Source of the DNA: Desulfobacteraceae bacterium
Lineage (GTDB): Bacteria; Desulfobacterota; Desulfobacteria; Desulfobacterales; ETH-SRB1
Length of the DNA stretch: 5,994 nucleotides
Reading direction: 5' to 3'
Assembly (NCBI GenBank): GCA_030638305.1
Contig: DAOWEW010000125.1
Span: 1 to 5,994, forward strand
Positions within the stretch are counted from its first letter, which is position 1, and every line of letters starts with the position of its first letter. This document shows, piece by piece, positions 1 through 5,895 of this stretch. The position numbers and the translations under genes are program-made. The notes beneath the pieces are model-generated. The model saw nothing but the letters and a program-made list of their open reading frames with translations, had not been told where the DNA came from and did not search any database.

Positions 1-549
1 GGCCTTAATGCCGAGATTCCTGATTCCGGATACGCTTTTGGGTTGATTTTCCAATGCGAAATCAGGAATGCTATCGGTTTCTATCACAATAGCGCCATTT
101 TGTTTAAAATGGTTTTTTAATACTTCCTGGATTTCAGTTCCTATAGAAGGAGGAGTCTCTTCAACCTTTTTTTCAAACCTGATTTTTTTGTTATAAATTC
201 CACAGAACCATCCCTTTAAACCTGTTCCGGTTTTTATATAATGCCACTGGTTCAATTTACCACATTCACGTTCATCTAAGATTTGAAATTTTTCACCTTT
301 TTTCATCAACAGTTTAATTCTGCTGTTTGTATTGCTTTCTTCACGCAGATTCATGTTTGATGTCAGTATATAATACTGAGAAGGTTCGGGCTTTGAAACT
401 TTTTCTGCTATGGGGACTTTTGGTTTAAGCTCTTTTTGTGCGTGGATTTCAAAAGGCAGGACTAAAACCCGGACCGTTTCCAGAGAACATACTCCGGCCG
501 GAAGAAGTAAAATAATTGCTATTATTAGTGGTTTTAAACATTTTTGCAT
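1..549 (-). CDS. bamA: Secreted BamA-like protein, N-terminal part, with an SH3b-like domain (partial, cut at window edge)
   Basis: The reading frame starts at ATG 549, 11 nt after the lolD stop, and stays open for 183 codons to the window edge. No strong Shine-Dalgarno is visible; the best is a weak GAG inside the end of lolD, suggesting translational coupling. Residues 1-22 are a typical signal peptide (K residues, then LIIAIILLLPAGVCS). A strand with the pattern VRVLVLPFEIHAQKEL follows (26-41). Residues about 58-123 look like a bacterial SH3 (SH3b) domain, with NLREE at 67-71 and GLKGWF at 110-115. The domain is flanked by K/P/E-rich linkers (42-57 and 124-134). After it, EIQEVLKNHFKQNGAIVIE (139-157) and GIRNLGIKA (175-183) appear to resume the interrupted first domain. 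From memory, delta-type BamA proteins carry such a VLPFEI.../NLGIKAGADY N-terminal domain and lie after lolD. The POTRA and barrel regions are outside the window, so the BamA call rests on context and this short domain. Another envelope protein with a TolB-N-like domain is possible. Confidence 0.55.
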   Translation of the reverse strand, partial: MQKCLKPLIIAIILLLPAGVCSLETVRVLVLPFEIHAQKELKPKVPIAEKVSKPEPSQYYILTSNMNLREESNTNSRIKLLMKKGEKFQILDERECGKLNQWHYIKTGTGLKGWFCGIYNKKIRFEKKVEETPPSIGTEIQEVLKNHFKQNGAIVIETDSIPDFALENQPKSVSGIRNLGIKA

Positions 550-560
550 ATACACAATAG

Positions 561-1265
561 TTATCTCGTTTTTACAAGTTTTCCATCAATAATTGTCAGG
601 CTCTGCGACATGCGTGATGCAAGCTCAAGGTTGTGTGTTATCACAACCAATGCCATCTGAAATTCCTTATTCAGCTCCAAAAAAAGTTCGTGAACCTGTT
701 CGCTGTTTTTTTTGTCAAGATTACCGGTAGGCTCATCAGCAAGGAGAACAGCGGGTCTGAGGATTAATGCCCTTGCCAGAGCAACTCTCTGCTGTTCGCC
801 TCCTGATAGTTTTCCTACCCTGTAAAAAAGCCTGTCTCTTAATCCGACCCTTACCAGTATTTTTTCTGCGGCTTCTCTGGCACTATCTTTGCTCAGACCT
901 TTGATAAGTGCGGGCATCATTGTATTTTCAATAGCAGTGAACTCAGGGAGAAGATGATGAAACTGGAAAACAAAGCCGATAAATTTGTTGCGAAATCGAG
1001 CTAATTTATCATTGTTAAAGAGAAAAATATCATCTCCTTTAAAAAAAAGATTTCCGCTGTCAGGCCGATCAAGAGTTCCGAGTATATGTAGAAAAGTCGA
1101 CTTTCCAATTCCGGATGCACCAACGACAGCTATTGTTTCACCGATATTCAGATTAAAATTTAAATCCATCAGGATATTAATACTACCATTGCTAGTGTTA
1201 TTAAAGCCCTTGCAGATGCCCCTGGCAGCTATTAAATAATTTGAAACAGAATCATTGTTAACCAT
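561..1265 (-). CDS. lolD: LolD, ATP-binding subunit of the lipoprotein-releasing ABC transporter
   Basis: This 234-residue ABC ATPase powers extraction of outer-membrane-destined lipoproteins from the inner membrane and their delivery to the periplasmic carrier. All nucleotide-binding motifs are intact: Walker A GASGIGKST (49-57), Q-loop FVFQFHHLLPEF with Q101, signature LSGGEQQR (153-160), Walker B VLLADEPT (173-180) with catalytic E178, D-loop GNLD (181-184) and switch H211. FQFHHLLPEF is typical of the LolD/MacB subgroup. The chosen start is ATG 1265, which overlaps the end of lolC by 8 bp and has GAGG ten bases upstream. A TTG at 1289 in the same frame would add eight residues but has no better ribosome site. 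The overlap with lolC implies coupled translation and a stoichiometric complex. The downstream bamA-like gene follows after 11 nt in the same operon. LolD, MacB and FtsE are close relatives; the adjacent LolC-type permease decides the call. Confidence 0.93.
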   Translation of the reverse strand: MVNNDSVSNYLIAARGICKGFNNTSNGSINILMDLNFNLNIGETIAVVGASGIGKSTFLHILGTLDRPDSGNLFFKGDDIFLFNNDKLARFRNKFIGFVFQFHHLLPEFTAIENTMMPALIKGLSKDSAREAAEKILVRVGLRDRLFYRVGKLSGGEQQRVALARALILRPAVLLADEPTGNLDKKNSEQVHELFLELNKEFQMALVVITHNLELASRMSQSLTIIDGKLVKTR

Positions 1266-2493
1266 AACGGAGTGCCTCAACAGGATCAAGCTTGGATGCC
1301 TGTCTTGCGGGATAGAGTGTCGATAGAAAACTGATTGCCATTGCTGCAGAGGCTATCATAACGACATCTAAAAGCTCAAGCTTTACGGGAAGAGTTGTAA
1401 TGTAGTACACATCGCCTGGAAGTTCGATAAACTGATAATGCTTTAACACTGTACACAAAAGAAATCCCATGCAAACTCCCAAAAAGATTCCTATAGATCC
1501 TATCACTGTACCTTTAAGGACAAAAATTTTTCTGATGCTTTTATCTGTAGCACCCATGGCTTTTAAGATAGCAATATCCTTGGTCTTTTCCATAACCATC
1601 ATGATGAGCATGCTGGCTATGTTAAAGGCCGCAACAAGAACAATAAGCGCCAGGATAATAAACATAACCGTTTTTTCCAGCTTGAGCGCTGAAAACAGGT
1701 TCTGATTCATCTGCATCCAATCCCTTGCCCAGTACTGGAAGCCAAGTTTTTTAACTATTTTGCCCGCAATATTTCGGGCATTGTAAATATCGTTGACACG
1801 GACTTCAATTCCATTTACGGAATCTCCGAGGCGCAAAATTTTCTGAGCGTCTTTTATGTGTATGTAAGCCAGCGTTCTGTCGTATTCATACATGCCCGAC
1901 TCGAACAAGCCTGCCACTTTAAACCGTTTCATCGTCGGTATGTGCCCTATGGGAGAAATCATTCCCCTCGGTGATATCAGGTAAACAGGATCGCCCTGCA
2001 TTACTCCTAAATTTTTAGCAAGTTCTTTGCCTAAAATTATAGAAGGCATGGCAATGGATGTACTTTCTTTTTGATCTGTTTCAATAAGATTTTTCAAAGA
2101 AACCGTGTCAAGATTTTTTATAACTTTGTTCGCAGAAGCAGGATCTATCCCTCTTAAAACAGCGCCTGATAACGATAATGATGAACGAAGTATAACCTGG
2201 GAATTAATAAAAGGCGTGGCTGCTTCAACTCCGTCGGTATTTTCTACATGTTCCAGGATATTGCGATAGTCTGAAAAAGGGACGTTATGACGCATAATAA
2301 CTATATGCGATTCCACTCCAAGTATGCGAGATTTAAGGTCGTATTCAAAGCCGGTCATGACGGCAATCACTACAATCAGAGCCATAACCCCAACTGTAAC
2401 GCCAGCTATGGAAAGAATGGTGATCAGCGAAATAAAGGCTTGTTTCTGTTTAGTCCTGAGATAGCGACTTCCTATGAAAAATTCAAAAGACAT
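1258..2493 (-). CDS. lolC: LolC/LolE-family permease of the lipoprotein-releasing ABC transporter
   Basis: This 411-residue inner-membrane protein has the MacB/FtsX-type layout of the LolC/E family. An N-terminal helix (about 22-48, preceded by SFEFFIGSRYLR) is followed by a periplasmic domain of some 220 residues (about 49-270). Three further membrane helices follow at about 275-301, 326-350 and 374-394. The segment after helix 2, MEKTKDIAILKAMGATDKSI (301-320), is the conserved cytoplasmic coupling region that contacts LolD. The C-terminus, YPARQASKLDPVEALRYG, is characteristic of the family. ATG 2493 was chosen because the protein then begins MSFEFF as family members do. An in-frame GTG at 2523 would add ten residues unlike the family, and neither start has a clear Shine-Dalgarno. 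Only one permease gene accompanies lolD, so the transporter is probably built on a LolC/E homodimer, unlike the LolCDE of Escherichia coli; this is inference. It lies 94 bp after lysS and overlaps lolD. Confidence 0.93.
   Translation of the reverse strand: MSFEFFIGSRYLRTKQKQAFISLITILSIAGVTVGVMALIVVIAVMTGFEYDLKSRILGVESHIVIMRHNVPFSDYRNILEHVENTDGVEAATPFINSQVILRSSLSLSGAVLRGIDPASANKVIKNLDTVSLKNLIETDQKESTSIAMPSIILGKELAKNLGVMQGDPVYLISPRGMISPIGHIPTMKRFKVAGLFESGMYEYDRTLAYIHIKDAQKILRLGDSVNGIEVRVNDIYNARNIAGKIVKKLGFQYWARDWMQMNQNLFSALKLEKTVMFIILALIVLVAAFNIASMLIMMVMEKTKDIAILKAMGATDKSIRKIFVLKGTVIGSIGIFLGVCMGFLLCTVLKHYQFIELPGDVYYITTLPVKLELLDVVMIASAAMAISFLSTLYPARQASKLDPVEALRYG
1276..1279 (-). promoter_or_regulatory. 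Ribosome binding site of lolD
   Basis: GAGG on the minus strand lies inside the last codons of lolC, ten bases before ATG 1265. It supports that ATG over the upstream in-frame TTG at 1289 as the lolD start. Confidence 0.55.
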
Positions 2494-2561
2494 AATAAAT
2501 TCGGTTGTCGGTTTACAGATCACAGTTTTTTAAATGAACTATACAACGACTGAAGCATTTT

Positions 2562-2590
2562 AACCGTGAACTGTAAACTGTAAACTGTTA
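2562..2590. repeat. Heptad tandem repeat (AACTGTA type) at the lysS stop
   Basis: Four consecutive 7-mers can be read on the plus strand: AACCGTG, AACTGTA, AACTGTA and AACTGTT. The array ends in the lysS stop codon (2588-2590) and occupies the near side of the 94-bp lysS-lolC spacer. The rest of the spacer (2494-2561) shows no promoter, terminator or reading frame that I can support. The first 17 bases recur inverted upstream of pilC at 5492-5508. Confidence 0.75.
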
Positions 2591-4063
2591 TTTTGGCTTC
2601 ATATGCGGAAAAAGAATAACTTCACGGATAGAGGCGGAATCTGTAAGGAGCATTGCAACTCTGTCTATTCCTATTCCCTCGCCTGCCGCAGGAGGCATGC
2701 CGTATTCAAGCGCTTCTATGTAATCTTCATCCATAAAGTGTGCTTCTTCATTACCCGCATCTCTGTCTGCAACCTGCTGAAGGAACCGACTTTTTTGGTC
2801 ATCAGGATCGTTGATTTCCGAAAATCCATTTGCAATTTCATGGCCTGCAATGAAAAGTTCAAATCTGTCTGTAAGTTCGCTATCATTTACGTTCTTTCTG
2901 GAAAGAGGAGAAATCTCTACAGGATATTCTGTTATGAATGTCGGCTGTATTAATTTTGGTTCAACCAGAACATCGAACAGCTTTGCTATTATCTTTCCGA
3001 TATACCTGGTTTTTGTAATTTTGATTGACTTTGAAGAGGCAAATTCAAGGAGTTTTTCCTTATCTTTTAAAAGACCGGGCTCCACACCTCCAATTGTCTC
3101 CAAAGCATATGCAAGGGTCATCCTGTTCCACTTACCTCCCAGATCAATGGTATGGACCTGGTACGTTATCTGTGTTGATCCTGTAACCTCACTGGCCATG
3201 TAACCAAACATTTCTTCTGTCAGATTCATAAGCTCATCGTGGGTTGCATATGCCTGATAGAACTCCAGCATTGTAAATTCAGGATTATGCCTGGTTGAAA
3301 TCCCTTCATTCCTGAAATTTCTGTTTATCTCGAAAACTCTTTCAAAACCACCTACAACAAGTCGTTTTAAATACAGCTCAGGGGCAATGCGCAGAAAAAG
3401 ATCCATATCAAGCGCATTGTGGTGAGTTACAAATGGTGTAGCCTCTGCCCCGCCAGGGATAGGCTGCATCATAGGAGTTTCTACTTCCAGAAAATCTCTA
3501 TCAAGAAAAAATGTACGTACAGCCTGAATTATCCGGCTTCTTTTTATAAATATTTCGCGCACATTCGAATTCATAATTAAATCAATATAACGCTGGCGAT
3601 AACGCTTTTCAGGATCTTTAAGTCCGTGAAATTTTTCCGGAAGAGGCCTTATTGCTTTTGTGATAAGCTTCAGCTCATCGGCCGCAAGTGTCCATTCGCC
3701 GGTTCTGGTTTTGAAGACCCCTCCTTTTAATCCCACAAAATCACCGATATCCAGCTTTTTAAATATATCGTAAGCACTGTCACCTATTTTATCTTTTCTG
3801 ATATATGCCTGGAACTGTCCTGTTCTATCCCTGAACCTGATAAAAGATGCCTTTCCAAAACGATTAATAGCCATCATTCGGCCTGCAACGGAAAAAACAG
3901 TATCATCTTCTTCAATAGAATGTGGTGACTCTTCTATGGTATCTCTCAAATCCTTCACTGTTTGGGAAACAATAAAATCATTTGGGAACAGATCAATATT
4001 ATTGTTTTTTAACTCAGTTAGTTTTTTTCTTCGTCTCTCAATTGTGTCGCTTGTTTTATCCAT
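2588..4063 (-). CDS. lysS: Lysyl-tRNA synthetase, class II
   Basis: This 491-residue cytoplasmic enzyme charges tRNA-Lys with lysine using ATP, and its length is normal for bacterial LysS. Residues 1-50 form a charged helical leader. An OB-fold anticodon-binding domain follows at about 56-136 (FSVAGRMMAINRFGKASFI...). The catalytic core begins near 150 with the family pattern RYRQRYIDLI (154-163). Class II motif 1 is at 190-201 (DFLEVETPMMQP), followed by PGGAEATPF. Motif 2 lies at 244-263 with FRNEGISTRHNPEF and the ATP-binding R251. Motif 3 is GEGIGIDRVAMLL (461-473) with R468. HEIANGFSEINDP (408-420) is the usual lysine-pocket region. ATG 4063 was chosen because a GAGTG element precedes it by about six bases; an in-frame GTG at 4069 would add only two residues. 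It is followed by lolC, a gene order I associate with Desulfobacterota. No frame damage or missing catalytic residue is seen. Confidence 0.97.
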   Translation of the reverse strand: MDKTSDTIERRRKKLTELKNNNIDLFPNDFIVSQTVKDLRDTIEESPHSIEEDDTVFSVAGRMMAINRFGKASFIRFRDRTGQFQAYIRKDKIGDSAYDIFKKLDIGDFVGLKGGVFKTRTGEWTLAADELKLITKAIRPLPEKFHGLKDPEKRYRQRYIDLIMNSNVREIFIKRSRIIQAVRTFFLDRDFLEVETPMMQPIPGGAEATPFVTHHNALDMDLFLRIAPELYLKRLVVGGFERVFEINRNFRNEGISTRHNPEFTMLEFYQAYATHDELMNLTEEMFGYMASEVTGSTQITYQVHTIDLGGKWNRMTLAYALETIGGVEPGLLKDKEKLLEFASSKSIKITKTRYIGKIIAKLFDVLVEPKLIQPTFITEYPVEISPLSRKNVNDSELTDRFELFIAGHEIANGFSEINDPDDQKSRFLQQVADRDAGNEEAHFMDEDYIEALEYGMPPAAGEGIGIDRVAMLLTDSASIREVILFPHMKPK

Positions 4064-4134
4064 TTTCACTCAATAGCTGCTTTTAAGATAATTATTTTTG
4101 AGGCTAAACTATTACAAAAAAAGTCAAGCCGAAT

Positions 4135-4163
4135 CTATTAACCAATTTATAACTGTGTGTCAA
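4135..4163 (-). promoter_or_regulatory. Possible sigma-70-type promoter for lysS
   Basis: A perfect -35 box TTGACA (4163-4158) is followed, after exactly 17 bases, by TAATAG (4140-4135), a weak match to TATAAT. It points toward lysS, leaving a leader of roughly 65 bases. It lies between the palindrome after pilC and the lysS start, where a promoter would be needed. The -35 and spacing are good, but the poor -10 keeps this tentative. Confidence 0.4.
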
Positions 4164-4182
4164 GATTTATGTAGGGGGCAAC

Positions 4183-4210
4183 GTAGGGGCACGAAGCATC
4201 GTGCCCCTAC
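4183..4210. repeat. Perfect GC-rich palindrome, REP-like
   Basis: GTAGGGGCACGA (4183-4194) pairs perfectly with TCGTGCCCCTAC (4199-4210) around the four-base loop AGCA. A partial extra copy of GTAGGGG lies just before it at 4171-4177. The palindrome sits in the pilC-lysS spacer next to the ATTATCC array. From memory, GTAGGGGC...GCCCCTAC palindromes are scattered through many bacterial genomes as REP-like elements. The stem would fold in the pilC 3' transcript and might protect it or slow polymerase, but no U-run follows on either strand, so I do not call an intrinsic terminator. Confidence 0.8.
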
Positions 4211-4216
4211 TACTAC

Positions 4217-4264
4217 ATTATCCATTATCCATTATCCATTATCCATTATCCATCATCATCATCC
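4217..4264. repeat. ATTATCC heptad tandem array running into the pilC stop
   Basis: Five perfect tandem copies of ATTATCC occupy 4217-4251. A run of ATC triplets ending in ATCC follows (4252-4264). The array crosses the pilC stop codon (4259-4261) and its last glycine codon. A perfect short tandem repeat of this kind is prone to slippage, so copy number may differ between strains. Confidence 0.9.
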
Positions 4265-5467
4265 TACAATAGAGGCCATTTTGAATATGGGCAGATACAT
4301 TGCAATAACGAGCCCCCCAATGGTAACACCCAGAAAAACCAGCATAAACGGCTCTATCATTGCTGTCATGTTTTCAACTGCCTGATCAACTTCATCGTCA
4401 TAAAAATCAGCAATCTTTTCCAGCATGTTATCCAGAGCGCCGGTTGTTTCGCCGACCTCTATCATCTGGCATACCATCGAAGGAAAGACTTCACTTTCAG
4501 CAAGAGGGGCAGCCATTGTACGACCCTCTTCTATGCCGGAACGTACGTCGTATATGGCTTTTTCAATTGTTTTGTTTCCTGCTGTTTTTGCTACGATAGT
4601 AAGTGCGTCCAGAATTGCCACTCCACTGGTAAGCATAGTACTCATGGTTCGCGTGAACTTGGCTACAGCGACTTTGCGTATCAGCATTCCGAATACCGGT
4701 AGTTTGAGCGATAAGGCATCTAAAATAATCATTCCTTTTTCAGTATTATAAAACTTTTTCAGGGTGAATATTATTAAACCGAAACCTCCTATTATATACA
4801 GTATATTGTTTTTTACAAAATCACTCATAGCAACAACAATTAGAGTGGGAAGTGGCAGGGTGCCTCCCATGCCTTCAAACATATCTTTAAATACCGGAAT
4901 AACAAATACCATTATTACGGCGATTACAACTATAGCTATTATAACCGTTATGAGCGGGTATATCATTGCGCCTTTCACCTGGCTTTTAAGTTTTGCCGCC
5001 TTTTCCATGTAATGCGACAGCCTTTTCAGAATAGTATCAAGTATGCCGCCTGCTTCACCGGCGGCAATCATGTTTACGAAGAGATTGTCAAATTGTCCAG
5101 GATACTTTTTTAAAGCATCTGCAAGGGTTTCTCCGCCTTCAACAGATTCTTTTATATTTTTCAATATTTTTTTAAATGTTTTGTTTTCCTGCTGAGAATA
5201 GAGTATTTCAAGGCACTGAATTATCGGAAGCCCCGCGTCGATCATAGTGGAAAACTGCCTGCAAAAGATTATTACATCGGATTGTTGAACTTTAGGTTGG
5301 AAAAAGGCAATGTTCTCAAGCAGATCTTTTGGTTTTTGCTTGATCTTTGTTGGAGTTATGTTGAGTCTGTTAAGACTGGTTTTTACAGTCTCTTCATTGG
5401 CGGCATCCATTTCCCCTTTCTTAATCTCATTTTTTTTGTTTTTCCCTTTCCACTGAAAAACCGGCAT
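4259..5467 (-). CDS. pilC: PilC, type IV pilus inner-membrane platform protein
   Basis: This 402-residue GspF/PilC-family protein forms the inner-membrane platform on which the PilB and PilT ATPases act to assemble and retract type IV pili. The N-terminus MPVFQWKGKNKKNEIKKGEM matches the PilC pattern. There are two related T2SSF domains. The first is at about 66-190 (FCRQFSTMIDAGLPI..., AAGEAGGILD at 135-144). The second is at about 269-392 (AKFTRTMSTMLTSGVAILDA..., EVGETTGALDNML at 337-349). Membrane helices lie at about 169-192, 222-236 and 372-394. Start ATG 5467 was chosen because AAGGAG precedes it by nine bases; the in-frame ATG 5476 would abut that site with no spacing. No pilB, pilT, pilS or pilR is visible beside it. 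Upstream comes a MITE-disrupted, unrelated-looking gene, and downstream a repeat-filled spacer. GspF of a type II secretion system is the alternative, but the N-terminus favours PilC. Confidence 0.92.
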   Translation of the reverse strand: MPVFQWKGKNKKNEIKKGEMDAANEETVKTSLNRLNITPTKIKQKPKDLLENIAFFQPKVQQSDVIIFCRQFSTMIDAGLPIIQCLEILYSQQENKTFKKILKNIKESVEGGETLADALKKYPGQFDNLFVNMIAAGEAGGILDTILKRLSHYMEKAAKLKSQVKGAMIYPLITVIIAIVVIAVIMVFVIPVFKDMFEGMGGTLPLPTLIVVAMSDFVKNNILYIIGGFGLIIFTLKKFYNTEKGMIILDALSLKLPVFGMLIRKVAVAKFTRTMSTMLTSGVAILDALTIVAKTAGNKTIEKAIYDVRSGIEEGRTMAAPLAESEVFPSMVCQMIEVGETTGALDNMLEKIADFYDDEVDQAVENMTAMIEPFMLVFLGVTIGGLVIAMYLPIFKMASIVG

Positions 5468-5476
5468 AATCAACAT

Positions 5477-5482
5477 CTCCTT
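5477..5482 (-). promoter_or_regulatory. Ribosome binding site of pilC
   Basis: AAGGAG on the minus strand is a strong Shine-Dalgarno match. It lies nine bases before ATG 5467 and directly abuts ATG 5476, which decides for 5467 as the start. Confidence 0.8.
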
Positions 5483-5490
5483 GTTGTAAT

Positions 5491-5508
5491 GGTTTACAGT
5501 TCACGGTT
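5491..5508. repeat. Second, inverted copy of the AACCGTG-AACTGTA element, upstream of pilC
   Basis: Read on the minus strand, this is AACCGTGAACTGTAAACC. It matches 17 of 18 bases of the element at 2562-2579, which reads the same way on the plus strand. It lies immediately before the pilC ribosome binding site, so relative to transcription the two copies face opposite ways. Confidence 0.7.
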
Positions 5509-5509
5509 T

Positions 5510-5531
5510 TTTCAATAAACTTTCAATAAAC
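5510..5531. repeat. Two tandem copies of an 11-bp unit
   Basis: TTTCAATAAAC occurs twice head to tail (5510-5520 and 5521-5531), directly beside the heptad element in the pilC leader. The function is unknown. It could be slippage-prone spacer or, less likely, a paired regulator site. Confidence 0.7.
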
Positions 5532-5613
5532 CATGAAACGACTTTTTAGGACGGTTTGCTGTATTTTGTAACATAATGTAAATTAAACAACAATAGCTTT
5601 GAGCCGGTAATCA

Positions 5614-5639
5614 GAGTAAACGCATTTAAAATGCTACTC
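5614..5639. repeat. Hairpin just beyond the ancestral stop of the upstream gene
   Basis: GAGTA (5614-5618) pairs with TACTC (5635-5639), and GCATTT (5622-5627) pairs with AAATGC (5629-5634), leaving a three-base bulge and a minimal loop. It begins within the reconstructed pre-insertion stop codon of the right-hand gene. It may be that gene's original 3' end structure, now 250 bp away from it. No U-run follows, so it is not a canonical terminator. Confidence 0.45.
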
Positions 5640-5653
5640 ATCCGGTCTTTAAG

Positions 5654-5895
5654 GGGTGCAATACAAAAAAGTTGCATCATTGATGATAATATTTTTAGCC
5701 ATTGAATATGCTGATTAAATGTTGAATGTTGAACAGGGAATGTCGAATTACGAAGAAAGGTACTTAATAATTTTAAAAAAAGGCATCCACACTTCGATAT
5801 TCGATATTCCCTGTTCGACATTCATCATTCAATTGGTACTTCCCAGTACCGGAATGGTCACGTTTTGTTCTATGTCATTTTTTTGTATTGCACCC
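5654..5895. mobile_element. MITE-like insertion with 17-bp perfect inverted ends and 9-bp target duplication
   Basis: The left end GGGTGCAATACAAAAAA (5654-5670) is repeated perfectly inverted at the right end (5879-5895). The next seven bases inside still match at four positions. Directly outside both ends stands the same 9-mer, GTCTTTAAG (5645-5653 and 5896-5904), which is the signature of a target-site duplication. The 242-bp interior encodes no transposase, so the element is non-autonomous and must have been moved in trans. Its interior holds a long imperfect inverted repeat (5714-5833) and a small hairpin GGTACT-TCCC-AGTACC (5835-5850). A 9-bp duplication occurs in several insertion-sequence families, IS1 and parts of IS4 among them; I do not recognise the ends and do not assign a family. 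Confidence 0.85.
5714..5833. repeat. Long imperfect inverted repeat made of GAANNNN heptads inside the MITE
   Basis: The left arm 5714-5755 and the reverse complement of the right arm 5792-5833 agree at 36 of 42 positions by my count, around a 36-base loop. Within each arm the sequence has a seven-base rhythm in which nearly every unit begins GAA, with GAACAGG identical in both. The arms can form a long hairpin in either DNA strand or in RNA. The right arm contains the present stop codon of the right-hand gene. Confidence 0.8.

Noticed and set aside
1266..1289. TTG start of lolD at 1289
   Set aside because: ATG 1265 has GAGG at suitable distance and gives the usual short overlap with lolC; the extra eight residues (ILLRHSV...) are unlike the family.
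2287..2553. Plus-strand open frame of 88 codons, and other plus-strand frames opposite lolC, lysS and pilC
   Set aside because: They lie antisense to clearly conserved genes, lack ribosome sites, and show no recognisable protein pattern.
4099..4127. Second promoter candidate with TTGACT at 4127-4122 ahead of lysS
   Set aside because: There is no -10-like hexamer at 16-18 bases; the TAATAG after it is only seven bases away.
4183..4210. Rho-independent terminator for pilC
   Set aside because: The stem is strong, but neither strand has a U-run after it; a REP-like palindrome fits better.
4217..4251. Possible CRISPR array
   Set aside because: The units are 7 bp and strictly tandem with no spacers; this is a simple short tandem repeat.
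5641..5700. Remnant of a paralogue of the right-edge gene on the plus strand, because GAIQK can be read in both places
   Set aside because: The shared residues are simply the MITE inverted end translated twice; the flanking 9-bp duplication explains the rest of the match.
5546..5821. Open frame of 91 codons on the minus strand
   Set aside because: It starts inside the MITE hairpin arm, crosses the left MITE boundary and the target duplication, has no ribosome site, and its translation is repeat sequence without domain character.
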